Assembly: GCA_948766235.1 (NCBI GenBank)
Contig: CAQCFX010000028.1
Coordinates: 1-20,797 of the forward strand
Reading direction: 5' to 3'
Origin: an uncultured Oscillospiraceae bacterium
GTDB taxonomy: Bacteria; Bacillota; Clostridia; Oscillospirales; Oscillospiraceae
DNA: 20,797 bases
Under the pieces are notes generated by a model. The model searched no databases. It saw only the letters and a list, made by a program, of their open reading frames with translations, and had not been told where the DNA came from. Below, in pieces: positions 1-8,054 of the stretch; within the stretch, counting starts at the first letter, position 1; each line of letters starts with the position of its first letter. The position numbers were made by a program, and so were the translations under genes.

Positions 1-156
1 CGTCCGGCGGGCCGGGGACTGCCTCTCCGGCTTCAACCACACCCTTTCCAGTACCATGGCCACGGCAAAGATGGCCGCGAAGATCAGCAAAAACACCAGC
101 ACATACAGCACATTGTCCAGCACGGTTCCCCATAGCTTACCCCAATTTTCCAACAT
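1..156 (-). CDS. N-terminal fragment of an FMN-riboswitch-controlled membrane protein, probably riboflavin ECF transporter S component (RibU-like)
   Basis: Only the first 52 codons lie in the window; the gene runs off the left edge. The visible part begins MLENWGKLWG and contains one hydrophobic membrane segment (about residues 14-35), followed by a basic, proline-containing linker (ERVWLKPERQ). The ATG at 156 is preceded by AGGAGG with 8 nt spacing, so the start is secure. The coding part itself is too short to identify a family. The functional guess comes from the FMN riboswitch directly upstream: in Firmicutes, singly controlled genes of this kind are usually ribU-type riboflavin transporters, and an extra N-terminal helix before the S-component core seems plausible for this group. 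A riboflavin biosynthesis gene is less likely because the N-terminus is a membrane segment. Confidence 0.6.
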   Translation of the reverse strand, partial: MLENWGKLWGTVLDNVLYVLVFLLIFAAIFAVAMVLERVWLKPERQSPARRT

Positions 157-164
157 AACAAAAA

Positions 165-228
165 CCTCCTGAAATAGTCTGAAACGCCTGAAAAGACTGT
201 CTTCCAGGCGCAACACTACCTCAAGAGG
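165..228 (-). promoter_or_regulatory. Expression platform of the FMN riboswitch: candidate anti-Shine-Dalgarno and linking hairpin
   Basis: Just 3' of the aptamer the transcript carries CCTCTTG (228-222). This can pair over 7 positions, including one G-U, with CAGGAGG (171-165), which contains the ribosome site of the downstream gene. Between them lies a strong hairpin (210-185; arms CGCCTG and CAGGCG, with further inner pairs). The hairpin is followed by only three U residues, so it is a poor intrinsic terminator. The same anti-SD stretch can instead fold locally as CCTC-TT-GAGG. The pairing is read from sequence; that control is translational is inference. Confidence 0.5.
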
Positions 229-236
229 GGCCGCGC

Positions 237-347
237 GTCTTCTTCCATCCGGACTGTAACCGTTGGTCCCGGAGTTTCACCGGGTCCACCGCTTTCGCGG
301 GTTGCGGACTATACCGCCAGTGGGGAATTTCACCCCGCCCTGAAGAC
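237..347 (-). promoter_or_regulatory. FMN riboswitch aptamer (RFN element)
   Basis: Read on the minus strand, the block shows the hallmark RFN segments in order: a P1 strand GTCTTC (347-342), the stretch GGGCGGGGTGAAATTCCCC, GGCGGTATAGTCCGC, a second arm GGTGAAACTCC, AGTCCGGATGG, and the closing P1 strand GAAGAC (242-237). These match the conserved FMN-sensing core well. The aptamer binds flavin mononucleotide and normally lowers expression of the downstream flavin gene when FMN is plentiful. It lies about 80 nt upstream of the start codon at 156. Confidence 0.96.
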
Positions 348-370
348 ACTCATTCACTTGTTTCTCCCAC

Positions 371-399
371 ATTATATCCCCGCCGCGGAAAAAATGCAA
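371..399 (-). promoter_or_regulatory. Sigma-A-type promoter for the FMN-riboswitch transcript
   Basis: On the minus strand a -35 box TTGCAT (399-394) and a perfect -10 box TATAAT (376-371) are separated by exactly 17 bp. Transcription would begin near 364, about 17 nt before the first strand of the riboswitch P1 helix, which is the expected geometry. Confidence 0.85.
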
Positions 400-452
400 C
401 CCCCTTTTTCAGATGTTTTCTCCACTTTTTAAAACTAACGTTTCATAACCTC

Positions 453-481
453 TTGACCTTTCCCCATTTATATTGTACAAT
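453..481 (+). promoter_or_regulatory. Sigma-A-type promoter for the SLOG-family gene
   Basis: TTGACC (453-458) and TACAAT (476-481) are separated by 17 bp, giving a start of transcription near 488 and a leader of about 24 nt. It is divergent from the riboswitch promoter. The position rules out the in-frame TTG at 473 as a start, since that codon lies upstream of the -10 box. Confidence 0.8.
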
Positions 482-511
482 CGTATCAGTTTCATGACGG
501 GAGGGACTGAC

Positions 512-1051
512 ATGACCATAGAGCGGGCGCTCACCTGCTGCTTCAGCGGCCACCGGCCGGACAAGCTGCCCTGGGGGCTGGACGAGGAGGACCCGCGCTG
601 CGCCGCGCTCAAGCGCAGCCTGGTCCGGGAGCTGGAGGGGCTGTACCGCCGGGGCTTCCGGCACTTCATCTCCGGCATGGCCATGGGCTGCGACCTGTAC
701 TTTGCCGAAGCGGCCCTGGCGCTGCGGGAGAGCTGCCCGGGGCTGACGGTGGAGGGCGCGGTCCCCTGCCCCACTCAGGCCGGCCGCTGGCCCGGCGCCC
801 AGCGCCGGCGCTGGCGCAGCATTCTGGACCGCTGCGACCTGGAGACGGTGGTGCAGCAAAGCTACGACCGATTTTGTATGCTCCGGCGGGACCGGTACAT
901 GGTGGACCGTTCCGCCGCCATCCTCTCGGTGTTTGACGGCACGCCGGGGGGCACCCAGTACACCCTGAACTACGCCATGGACCAAAAGCTGGCTGTTTTG
1001 CTGCTGGACCCCCAGCGCCCCCACTCCCCCGCCGTGCGGTTTGACCCATAG
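512..1051 (+). CDS. DUF1273/YpsA-like SLOG-family protein
   Basis: A 179-aa protein of the YpsA (DUF1273) branch of the SLOG Rossmann-like superfamily. The N-terminal CCFSGHRPDKLPW segment (residues 7-19), SGMAMGCD around residue 54 and SVFDGTPGGTQYT near residue 146 are the expected nucleotide-pocket signatures. SLOG proteins are thought to bind nucleotides or related ligands; the biochemical role of this branch is not settled. B. subtilis YpsA has been linked to cell division, which is noteworthy beside a dcw cluster, but no functional link is visible here. The ATG at 512 has GGGAGGG 6 nt upstream and sits just downstream of a promoter. It is the only convincing plus-strand gene and is convergent with guaB, sharing the double-hairpin region at 1061-1180. 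Confidence 0.88.
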   Translation: MTIERALTCCFSGHRPDKLPWGLDEEDPRCAALKRSLVRELEGLYRRGFRHFISGMAMGCDLYFAEAALALRESCPGLTVEGAVPCPTQAGRWPGAQRRRWRSILDRCDLETVVQQSYDRFCMLRRDRYMVDRSAAILSVFDGTPGGTQYTLNYAMDQKLAVLLLDPQRPHSPAVRFDP

Positions 1052-1060
1052 CCGGCCGGC

Positions 1061-1095
1061 AAAAACGCTCTCCCCGGCTTTCGCCAGGGGGAGTG
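1061..1095 (-). terminator. Second (distal) degenerate terminator after guaB
   Basis: Arms 1066-1078 and 1083-1095 form an imperfect hairpin; in minus-strand RNA it is followed by five U residues (1065-1061). It carries about three mismatches in that orientation, and in plus-strand RNA two become G-U pairs, so it could also act on the convergent gene ending at 1051. It is the diverged copy of the perfect hairpin at 1151-1180. Confidence 0.6.
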
Positions 1096-1146
1096 AAGCC
1101 CTTATTCGGGACGAATGGAGTGGTTGGGCGCTTCCCTGCCGGCATA

Positions 1147-1180
1147 TAAACGCTCCCCCCGGCGAAAGCCGGGGGGAGCG
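1147..1180 (-). terminator. Intrinsic-type terminator hairpin of guaB
   Basis: A perfect 13-bp inverted repeat (1151-1163 with 1168-1180, 4-nt loop) begins 7 nt after the guaB stop codon. In minus-strand RNA it is followed by UUUAUAU, a modest U-tract. The location and stem strength support termination; the weak tail may explain why a second hairpin follows. Confidence 0.75.
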
Positions 1181-1187
1181 AAGCCTC

Positions 1188-2684
<1,497 letters not shown>

Positions 2685-2703
2685 TTATTTTTGGATTTCA
2701 TCT

Positions 2704-2732
2704 ATTGTACGCTCTGGCCGGGGCACTGTCAA
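2704..2732 (-). promoter_or_regulatory. Sigma-A-type promoter of guaB, overlapping the gluQ stop codon
   Basis: On the minus strand a consensus -35 TTGACA (2732-2727) and -10 TACAAT (2709-2704) are separated by 17 bp. The TGA inside TTGACA is the stop codon of gluQ. Transcription should start near 2697, leaving a leader of about 35 nt before guaB. Confidence 0.85.
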
Positions 2733-3655
2733 GCGGAACCGGCCACAACGTCATTTTTCAGCACTTTTGCCCAGGAGAACTGACCCACGAGCTCTCCGGC
2801 TGTCACTTTTTCCGGCCTGTCCAGCAGCCCCGCGTAGAAGGCCAGCAGCCCTGTGAGCTCCTCCGGGGCATACCGCGCCTGCAGCGCTTCCACGTCCAAA
2901 TCCCGGTCCCGCTTGGCCAGCCGCCGCCCGTCGGGGGCGAGCAGCAGGGGCGTGTGGAAAAACCGGGGCGGGGCATAGCCCAGCTCCCGGTGCAGCCAGG
3001 CCTGCCGGGGGGCGGAGCACAGCAGGTCCCGCCCGCGCACCACATGGTTGACGCCCATGAGCGCGTCGTCCACCACCACGGCCAGCTGATAGGCAAACAC
3101 CCCGTCCGACCGGCGGACAATGAAGTCCCCGCAGTCCCGGGCCAGGTTTTCCGTGTACGTCCCGCAGTTCCCGTCCTCCACGGTGACGGATAAGTCGGGG
3201 CAGCGCACCCGCCACGCCGGCCGGCGGCCCTGGCGCTCCAACTCAGCCCGTTCCGCTGCGGTCAGATGGAAGCACCTCCCGCTGTACACCACCGCGCCGT
3301 CGTCCCGGTGGGGCGCGGACGCCGCCATGCGCTCCGACCGGGAGCAGTAGCATGGGTAAATGAGCCCCTTTTCCTCCAAAAGGTGAAACGCTTCCTCATA
3401 ATGCGCGGTGCGGCAGCTCTGCATATACTCCGGCTCCAGCCCGCCCTCGTCCCAGGTAAGCCCCAGCCAGCGCAGGTCGTCCATGAGCTGAGCGGCAAAT
3501 TCGGGGCTTGTCCGCTGCGTGTCCAAATCCTCAATGCGCAGCACCAGCTCTCCCCCACAGCTGCGCACGTCCAGCCAGGCCAGCAGCGCCGAGAGCAGAT
3601 TGCCCAGGTGCATCCGCCCGCTGGGCGTGGGGGCAAACCGGCCCCGTATCTTCAT
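2729..3655 (-). CDS. gluQ: Glutamyl-Q tRNA(Asp) synthetase (GluQRS)
   Basis: A 308-aa truncated glutamyl-tRNA synthetase paralogue that lacks the anticodon-binding domain. Family members attach glutamate to queuosine at the wobble position of tRNA-Asp. The N-terminus [14 protein letters not shown] (residues 6-19) holds the HIGH-type motif, and LAKRD (246-250) stands for KMSKS. A zinc site is visible as C102, C104, Y124 and C128 (CYC...YSGRC), typical of GluQRS and absent from many GluRS. Length fits the family. The ATG at 3655 has GGGAGG about 8 nt upstream. It lies 15 nt after the radical SAM gene, so the two are probably co-transcribed. Full-length GluRS is excluded by size. Confidence 0.92.
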   Translation of the reverse strand: MKIRGRFAPTPSGRMHLGNLLSALLAWLDVRSCGGELVLRIEDLDTQRTSPEFAAQLMDDLRWLGLTWDEGGLEPEYMQSCRTAHYEEAFHLLEEKGLIYPCYCSRSERMAASAPHRDDGAVVYSGRCFHLTAAERAELERQGRRPAWRVRCPDLSVTVEDGNCGTYTENLARDCGDFIVRRSDGVFAYQLAVVVDDALMGVNHVVRGRDLLCSAPRQAWLHRELGYAPPRFFHTPLLLAPDGRRLAKRDRDLDVEALQARYAPEELTGLLAFYAGLLDRPEKVTAGELVGQFSWAKVLKNDVVAGSA

Positions 3656-3670
3656 CGCTTCTCCCTCCCG

Positions 3671-4561
3671 TCAATCAAAAAAGGTGAGCTGCCGGTCCCC
3701 ATAACCCAGGGTGGCCGCTCGGATGATGGACTTCATGTCGTATAAAATCCCCCGCTCCCGGCAGGCGGCGGTGAATACCGCCCACAGCTGTCCCGCTCTG
3801 GGGCTGGCGCACTGGTAGCGCTCCCCATACTGCCGCAGATAGCGTTCCCTCAGCCCCTGGCCGGGGAAAGCCCGCTCCAGGCCGTCCAGGAAATACTCCC
3901 GCTGGCCCTGGCGCATGGTGACGCCCAGGGCGGGGTAGATAAACCGCGCCCCGGCCCTCGCCGCCCCATCCACCACCGAGAGCACGCCCTGGTCGCTGTC
4001 CTCCAGAAAGGGCAGCACCGGCATGAACAGCACCCCGGCAAACACCCCCGCGCCGCTCAACTCCTTCAGCGCCGCCAGGCGGCGGCTGGGGGGCGGCGCG
4101 TGGGGCTCCACCTTGGCAGCCAGCGCGTCGTCCGCCGTCGTCACCGTGAGCTTGCAGATAACCGGGGAGTGGCGCTGAATAGAAGCCAGGATGTCCATAT
4201 CCCGGGTAATCAGGCCGCTCTTGGTGGCCACGGCCACCCCGCAGTCATAGGCGTCAATCAGCTCCAGCGCATGGCGCGTCAGACACAGTTCCTCCTCAAA
4301 GGGATTGTATGGGTCGCTCATGGAGCCCATGCTCACAAACGCCGGGCGCGCCTTCCGGGCCAGGTCGTCCCGGAGGATGCGCAGCGCGTCCGCCTTGGCC
4401 CGCACGGTGTCAAACTCCCCAATCTGATAGCAGTCGCTGCGGCTGTCGCAGTACAGGCAGCCGTGGCAGCAGCCCCGGTAGATGTTCATGGTGTGGTCCG
4501 TCCCGAACCATTCGGTGGACCGGCTGCGGTGGAGCAGATGCTTGGCCGGTATGTATTCCAT
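3671..4561 (-). CDS. SPL-family radical SAM protein (spore photoproduct lyase-like)
   Basis: A 296-aa radical SAM protein. The 4Fe-4S cluster motif CCHGCLYC holds C31, C35 and C38 in CX3CX2C spacing, inside NIYRGCCHGCLYCDSRSDCY. This context and the later SMSDPYNPFEEELCLTR and ITRDMDILA segments are typical of the SplB/Rv2578c-like group. True spore photoproduct lyase repairs the thymine dimer 5-thyminyl-5,6-dihydrothymine in germinating spores; whether this shorter homologue does so cannot be told from sequence. The start at 4561 (MEYIPAKHLL) is chosen because the longer in-frame extension runs back through the ftsZ terminator. GGGAG lies 5 nt upstream. No clear private promoter was seen in the 30 nt between the ftsZ terminator and the start, so reading may depend on partial read-through. 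Stop is 15 nt before gluQ. Confidence 0.85.
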   Translation of the reverse strand: MEYIPAKHLLHRSRSTEWFGTDHTMNIYRGCCHGCLYCDSRSDCYQIGEFDTVRAKADALRILRDDLARKARPAFVSMGSMSDPYNPFEEELCLTRHALELIDAYDCGVAVATKSGLITRDMDILASIQRHSPVICKLTVTTADDALAAKVEPHAPPPSRRLAALKELSGAGVFAGVLFMPVLPFLEDSDQGVLSVVDGAARAGARFIYPALGVTMRQGQREYFLDGLERAFPGQGLRERYLRQYGERYQCASPRAGQLWAVFTAACRERGILYDMKSIIRAATLGYGDRQLTFFD

Positions 4562-4591
4562 GTCCGCTCCCTTCCCAACGCTTCTGCGCTG

Positions 4592-4627
4592 AAAACGCCC
4601 CTCCCCACCGATGGGCAGGGAGGGGCG
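4592..4627 (-). terminator. Intrinsic terminator of ftsZ and of the dcw cluster
   Basis: A perfect 10-bp stem (4627-4618 with 4605-4596) begins 4 nt after the ftsZ stop and is followed in minus-strand RNA by UUUU (4595-4592). It closes the dcw transcript but leaves a short U-tract, so some read-through into the radical SAM gene is possible. Confidence 0.85.
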
Positions 4628-4631
4628 CGGC

Positions 4632-5780
4632 TCATTTCTTATTGAAAATGCGGAAGATATCGTCAAAGGGGTCCGCCTCTGGGGGCTCTACCGCCGCGCT
4701 GGACAAGGGCTTGGGCGGCGTCACCGCGCCCACTCCGGCGGGCACGCAGTCAGGCCTGTCCTCCTCCTTGGCGGCCTGGGGCGCCTGCTTGGCTTCCTCC
4801 TCCTGGCCGGGAACGGGGTTGTTCACACTGCCAAAGCCGGTGGCGATAACGGTGACCCGCAGCTCATCCTCCAATGTATCGTCAAAGGCGGTGCCCATCA
4901 TAAACAAAGCGTCGGGGTCGGCCACCTTCTTGACCATCTCGGCGGCCAGCTCCACCTCCTCCAGGCCCATATCCATCGGCCCGGTGATGTTGACGATGAT
5001 GCCCTTGGCCCCCTGGATGGAGGTCTCCAGCAGGGGGCTGTTGATGGCAATCTGGGTCGCCTCCTCCGCCTTGTTCTTGCCCGCGGCCCGGCCCACACCC
5101 ATGTGGGCCAGCCCCGCGTCCTTCATCACGGCGGTGACGTCGGCAAAGTCCAGGTTGATAAGGCCCGTGGTCTTAATGAGGTCGGAGATGGACTGCACCG
5201 CCTGGCGCAGCACATCGTCGGCAATCGCAAAGGCGTTGGCAAAGGTGATTTTCTCATCGGTGGCGTACTGGAGGCGGTCATTGGGGATAATCACCAGCGA
5301 ATCCACCTTCTGCCGCAGCTCCTCAATGCCCTTGGCTGCCTGCTCCATGCGGCGGCGGCCCTCAAAGTTGAAGGGCTTGGTGACCACGCCCACGGTGAGA
5401 ATCCCCTTTTCCTTGGCCAGCTCCGCCACCACGGGGGCCGCGCCGGTGCCGGTGCCGCCCCCCATGCCGGCGGTGACAAACACCATATCCGCCCCGTCCA
5501 GCAAAGCGGTAATCTGCTCCTTACTCTCCTTGGCGGACTCCCGGCCCACCTCTGGGTTGGCCCCCGCGCCCTTGCCGCCGGTGAGCTTTTCCCCGATGGC
5601 CAGCTTCTGGGTGGCCTCGGAGGCGTTGAGGCACTGCCGGTCCGTATTGACCGCGATAAACTCCACGCCCTGCATTCCGGCGCGCACCATGCGGTTTACC
5701 ACATTATTGCCGCCGCCGCCCACGCCGATGACCTTTAATACATCCTCATGGTTTTCGGCGGTATCCATTACAAACGCCAT
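4632..5780 (-). CDS. ftsZ: Cell division protein FtsZ
   Basis: A 382-aa tubulin-like GTPase that polymerises into the Z-ring. The N-terminal [12 protein letters not shown] (15-26), the tubulin signature GGGTGTG (107-113), the sugar-binding IPNDRL (165-170) and the T7 catalytic loop NLDFAD (209-214) are intact. A proline/glutamate-rich linker (about 318-370) leads to the end [13 protein letters not shown]. This tail only loosely resembles the usual D-IP-FLR partner-binding peptide. The ATG at 5780 has AGGAGG 9 nt upstream; the in-frame GTG at 5786 is only 3 nt away and is disfavoured. ftsZ has its own promoter in the 146-nt gap after ftsQ and is followed by a terminator. No ftsA is present, so membrane anchoring probably relies on another protein such as SepF encoded elsewhere (inference). 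Confidence 0.98.
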   Translation of the reverse strand: MAFVMDTAENHEDVLKVIGVGGGGNNVVNRMVRAGMQGVEFIAVNTDRQCLNASEATQKLAIGEKLTGGKGAGANPEVGRESAKESKEQITALLDGADMVFVTAGMGGGTGTGAAPVVAELAKEKGILTVGVVTKPFNFEGRRRMEQAAKGIEELRQKVDSLVIIPNDRLQYATDEKITFANAFAIADDVLRQAVQSISDLIKTTGLINLDFADVTAVMKDAGLAHMGVGRAAGKNKAEEATQIAINSPLLETSIQGAKGIIVNITGPMDMGLEEVELAAEMVKKVADPDALFMMGTAFDDTLEDELRVTVIATGFGSVNNPVPGQEEEAKQAPQAAKEEDRPDCVPAGVGAVTPPKPLSSAAVEPPEADPFDDIFRIFNKK

Positions 5781-5848
5781 ACCCACGTTCCTCCTATGTG
5801 AAACAAGTAGTAGCTGTCAATTTCAGTCCAAATGACTATATCTTGTTT

Positions 5849-5877
5849 ATTGTACCCTTTTTTCTCCATGGGGTCAA
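5849..5877 (-). promoter_or_regulatory. Internal sigma-A-type promoter for ftsZ
   Basis: On the minus strand TTGACC (5877-5872) and TACAAT (5854-5849) are separated by 17 bp, giving a start near 5842 and a leader of about 60 nt. It lies in the gap between ftsQ and ftsZ, allowing ftsZ to be expressed above the level of the dcw operon. Confidence 0.85.
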
Positions 5878-5926
5878 TAGAAAATCGCAGATTTTTGAAG
5901 CAGGGGAAAATTTCCTGTCCGCCCCG

Positions 5927-6694
5927 TCACTTCCCCGGCTTGAAGTACGCTTTCCCCTCCGCCACGGTCAGGTCCAGCGTACCCGCCACCCCTTCCGGGA
6001 TTTTTTCGCTGGCCAGCGCCCGCTCCGTCAGCTGAATATAATAATCATAGTCTCCGCTCCGGGGCAGCTTCAGCCGGTAGATGTCATAGTCCAGCGTCAT
6101 ATAGGTGGCCGCCGAGCAGTCCAGCGCGGTGCACTGGCTCAAATGCCCCCGCTTCTCCAGCACGCCCAGCAGCTCTTTTACGTATTCCAGGGTGCTCTCC
6201 TCCTCCTCCGCTACCCGAATCATGCCCCCGGCATAGGGTCCCACCGCCGTCAGGCCGGTGACGGTCACGCTGTCCGCCCCGGTATCCGGCTCCAGAAGCT
6301 TGCCCTGGGAGGACATGAGCCAGCGCCCCTCCGCCGAGTCCACCGAGGCCGCCGCCACCCGCTCCGTCACCTTGAGCACCACGCCGTCGGGCAAAGCCTT
6401 GCGGATGGACACCCCCTCCACATAGGGCAGCTGCGCCCGGATCGCTGCGGAAATCCGGCTGCGGGGCAGGGTAATCAGGTTGTCGCCCATCTGGATGCCG
6501 GAGGCCTGAATGACCTCCGCCGCGGTATAGCGCACATTGCCCGTCACCTCCACGCTGTTCACCCGGAAAAAGACCACGCAGGCCGCCACCACCGCCGCCG
6601 CCACAAGCAAAACGGACAGCACCTTGTAAAGGCCGCCAAAGCGGCCCCTGCGCCGTTTGGGTCTGCTGTGTCTGCGCTGCCGTGCCACGGTCAT
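5927..6694 (-). CDS. ftsQ: Cell division protein FtsQ/DivIB
   Basis: A 255-aa bitopic divisome protein. A short, very basic cytoplasmic N-terminus (RRHSRPKRRRGRFGG) is followed by one membrane helix (about 24-43) and an extracytoplasmic POTRA domain starting VNSVEVTGNVRYTAAEVIQA (about 46-115), then the FtsQ-type beta domain (KALPDGVVLKVTERVAAASV). It works with FtsL and DivIC partners to license septal synthesis. The start is uncertain: the ATG at 6694 has AGAGG only about 2 nt away, whereas a GTG at 6688 would have a better 6-nt spacing; the protein changes by two residues. It lies 45 nt after murA and before the ftsZ promoter, the normal dcw order. Confidence 0.9.
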   Translation of the reverse strand: MTVARQRRHSRPKRRRGRFGGLYKVLSVLLVAAAVVAACVVFFRVNSVEVTGNVRYTAAEVIQASGIQMGDNLITLPRSRISAAIRAQLPYVEGVSIRKALPDGVVLKVTERVAAASVDSAEGRWLMSSQGKLLEPDTGADSVTVTGLTAVGPYAGGMIRVAEEEESTLEYVKELLGVLEKRGHLSQCTALDCSAATYMTLDYDIYRLKLPRSGDYDYYIQLTERALASEKIPEGVAGTLDLTVAEGKAYFKPGK

Positions 6695-6739
6695 CACCTC
6701 TGATCTTCTGTATCTGCGCGGCGTGCTTCACGCTTTTTG

Positions 6740-7996
6740 TCACGCTTCCCGCCGCTCCACATCCCCGCCCAGGCGGCGGAGCATCTCCTCCAGCCCCTCA
6801 TACCCCCGGTCGATATGGTTCAGGCCGGACAAAACGGTGGTCCCCTCGGCCCCCAGGGCCGCCGCGGCCAGCGCTCCGCCGCCGCGCAGGTCGGCGGCCT
6901 CCACCCGGGCGCCGTGGAGGCGCTCCACCCCCCGCACCAGGGCCACCCGGCCCTCGGTGGTGATGTCCGCCCCCATGCGGATAAGTTCGGGCACATGGCG
7001 GTAGCGGCTGTCGAAGATGGTCTCCACAAACAGCGTGCACCCCTGGCAGCAGGCCAGCGCCGCCATCACGGGGGCCTGGGCGTCGGTGGGAAAGCCGGGA
7101 TAGGGGGCGGTGCGGATGGTGGGCACCCCCCGAAGGGGCACGCTCGCGTCCCGGGACAGCTCCACATACTCCAGCTTGCTCTCCACCCGGCAGCCCGCCT
7201 GGTGGAATACGGAGAGGACGGTGGCCAGGTGCCGCCAGTCCACCCCCCGCAGCCGGACGGTTCCCCCCGCCGCAGCGGCGGCGGAGAGCAGGGTGGCCGC
7301 CACGATGCGGTCGCCCATCACCGCGTACGTTCCGCCGGACAGGGGCCTGCCGCCCTCCACCGTGATGGTGGAGCTGCCCGCCCCCCGCACGTCGGCCCCC
7401 AAGCTGTTGAGGAAGCTCTGCAAATCGCCGATTTCCGGTTCCCGGGCGGCGTTGGTGATGGTGGTGGACCCCGACGCGCCCACGGCGCACAGCATGGCGT
7501 TCTCCGTGGCCCCCACGCTGGGAATGGACAGCTGCACCTCCCCGCCCTTTGGCCGCCCATGGCAGTGAATGCCCTGCTCCTCCCTCACCTCGCACCCCAT
7601 GGCGCGCAGGGCGGAAAGGTGCAGGTCAATGGGCCGGGGGCCCAGCTCGCACCCGCCGGGATAGCTCAGGTGGGCCTCCCCCGCCCGGGCCAGCAGCGGC
7701 CCCAAAAAGATGATGGACGAGCGCATGGCGCGCATCTGCTCCTCTGAAATGGAGCAGCCCGCCGCCCCGGTGGGGTCCACCACAATGGTGTGCCCCTCCT
7801 GCTCCACCCGGCAGCCCAGCCGCCGCAGAATGCCCAGCGCCGCGGTCACATCGGTGAGCCGGGGACAATTGGTCAGCGTCACCGGCCCCTTTGCCAGCAG
7901 GCAGGCGGCCAAAATGGGCAGCACGCTGTTTTTCGCCCCGTGGACGGCCAGCTCGCCCTCCAGCGCCCGGCCGCCGCGGATATACATCACACTCAT
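6740..7996 (-). CDS. murA: UDP-N-acetylglucosamine 1-carboxyvinyltransferase (MurA)
   Basis: A 418-aa EPT-fold enzyme that transfers enolpyruvate from PEP to UDP-GlcNAc, the first committed step of peptidoglycan precursor synthesis. K22 in GAKNSVLPILAA and the active-site loop PGGCELGPRPIDLH with catalytic Cys116 are intact, which predicts fosfomycin sensitivity at this enzyme in the usual way. The end GLNHIDRGYEGLEEMLRRLG is typical. The ATG at 7996 has GGGGAGG 7 nt upstream; an upstream in-frame start at 8026 lacks such a site. It occupies the place between murG and ftsQ where murC or murB is found in other dcw clusters. Many Firmicutes carry two MurA copies; whether a second exists here cannot be seen. 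Confidence 0.97.
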   Translation of the reverse strand: MSVMYIRGGRALEGELAVHGAKNSVLPILAACLLAKGPVTLTNCPRLTDVTAALGILRRLGCRVEQEGHTIVVDPTGAAGCSISEEQMRAMRSSIIFLGPLLARAGEAHLSYPGGCELGPRPIDLHLSALRAMGCEVREEQGIHCHGRPKGGEVQLSIPSVGATENAMLCAVGASGSTTITNAAREPEIGDLQSFLNSLGADVRGAGSSTITVEGGRPLSGGTYAVMGDRIVAATLLSAAAAAGGTVRLRGVDWRHLATVLSVFHQAGCRVESKLEYVELSRDASVPLRGVPTIRTAPYPGFPTDAQAPVMAALACCQGCTLFVETIFDSRYRHVPELIRMGADITTEGRVALVRGVERLHGARVEAADLRGGGALAAAALGAEGTTVLSGLNHIDRGYEGLEEMLRRLGGDVERREA

Positions 7997-8006
7997 GACA
8001 AAGCCT

Positions 8007-8040
8007 CCCCATAGAAAGATCTCCACCCATTCTATGTGGG
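8007..8040 (-). promoter_or_regulatory. Hairpin touching the murA ribosome binding site
   Basis: In the 58-nt gap between murG and murA the RNA can form CCC-CATAGAA (8040-8030, with one bulged A) paired with TTCTATG-GGG (8016-8007). The last three G residues belong to the murA Shine-Dalgarno sequence GGGGAGG (8010-8004). Partial occlusion of the site, or protection of the processed murA end, is possible; function is inference. Confidence 0.45.
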
Positions 8041-8054
8041 AGCGTTCGTCACTG

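Noticed and set aside
185..210. Hairpin after the FMN aptamer as an intrinsic terminator
   Set aside because: The stem is strong but is followed by only UUUC, so termination is doubtful; the anti-SD pairing is a better explanation.
4562..4666. Upstream N-terminal extension of the radical SAM protein
   Set aside because: The in-frame extension runs through the ftsZ terminator and 3' end and has no family resemblance; the start at 4561 fits the family.
5788..5820. Second ftsZ promoter starting with TTGACA at 5820-5815
   Set aside because: No acceptable -10 box lies 16-18 bp downstream; the sequence there is the ftsZ ribosome site.
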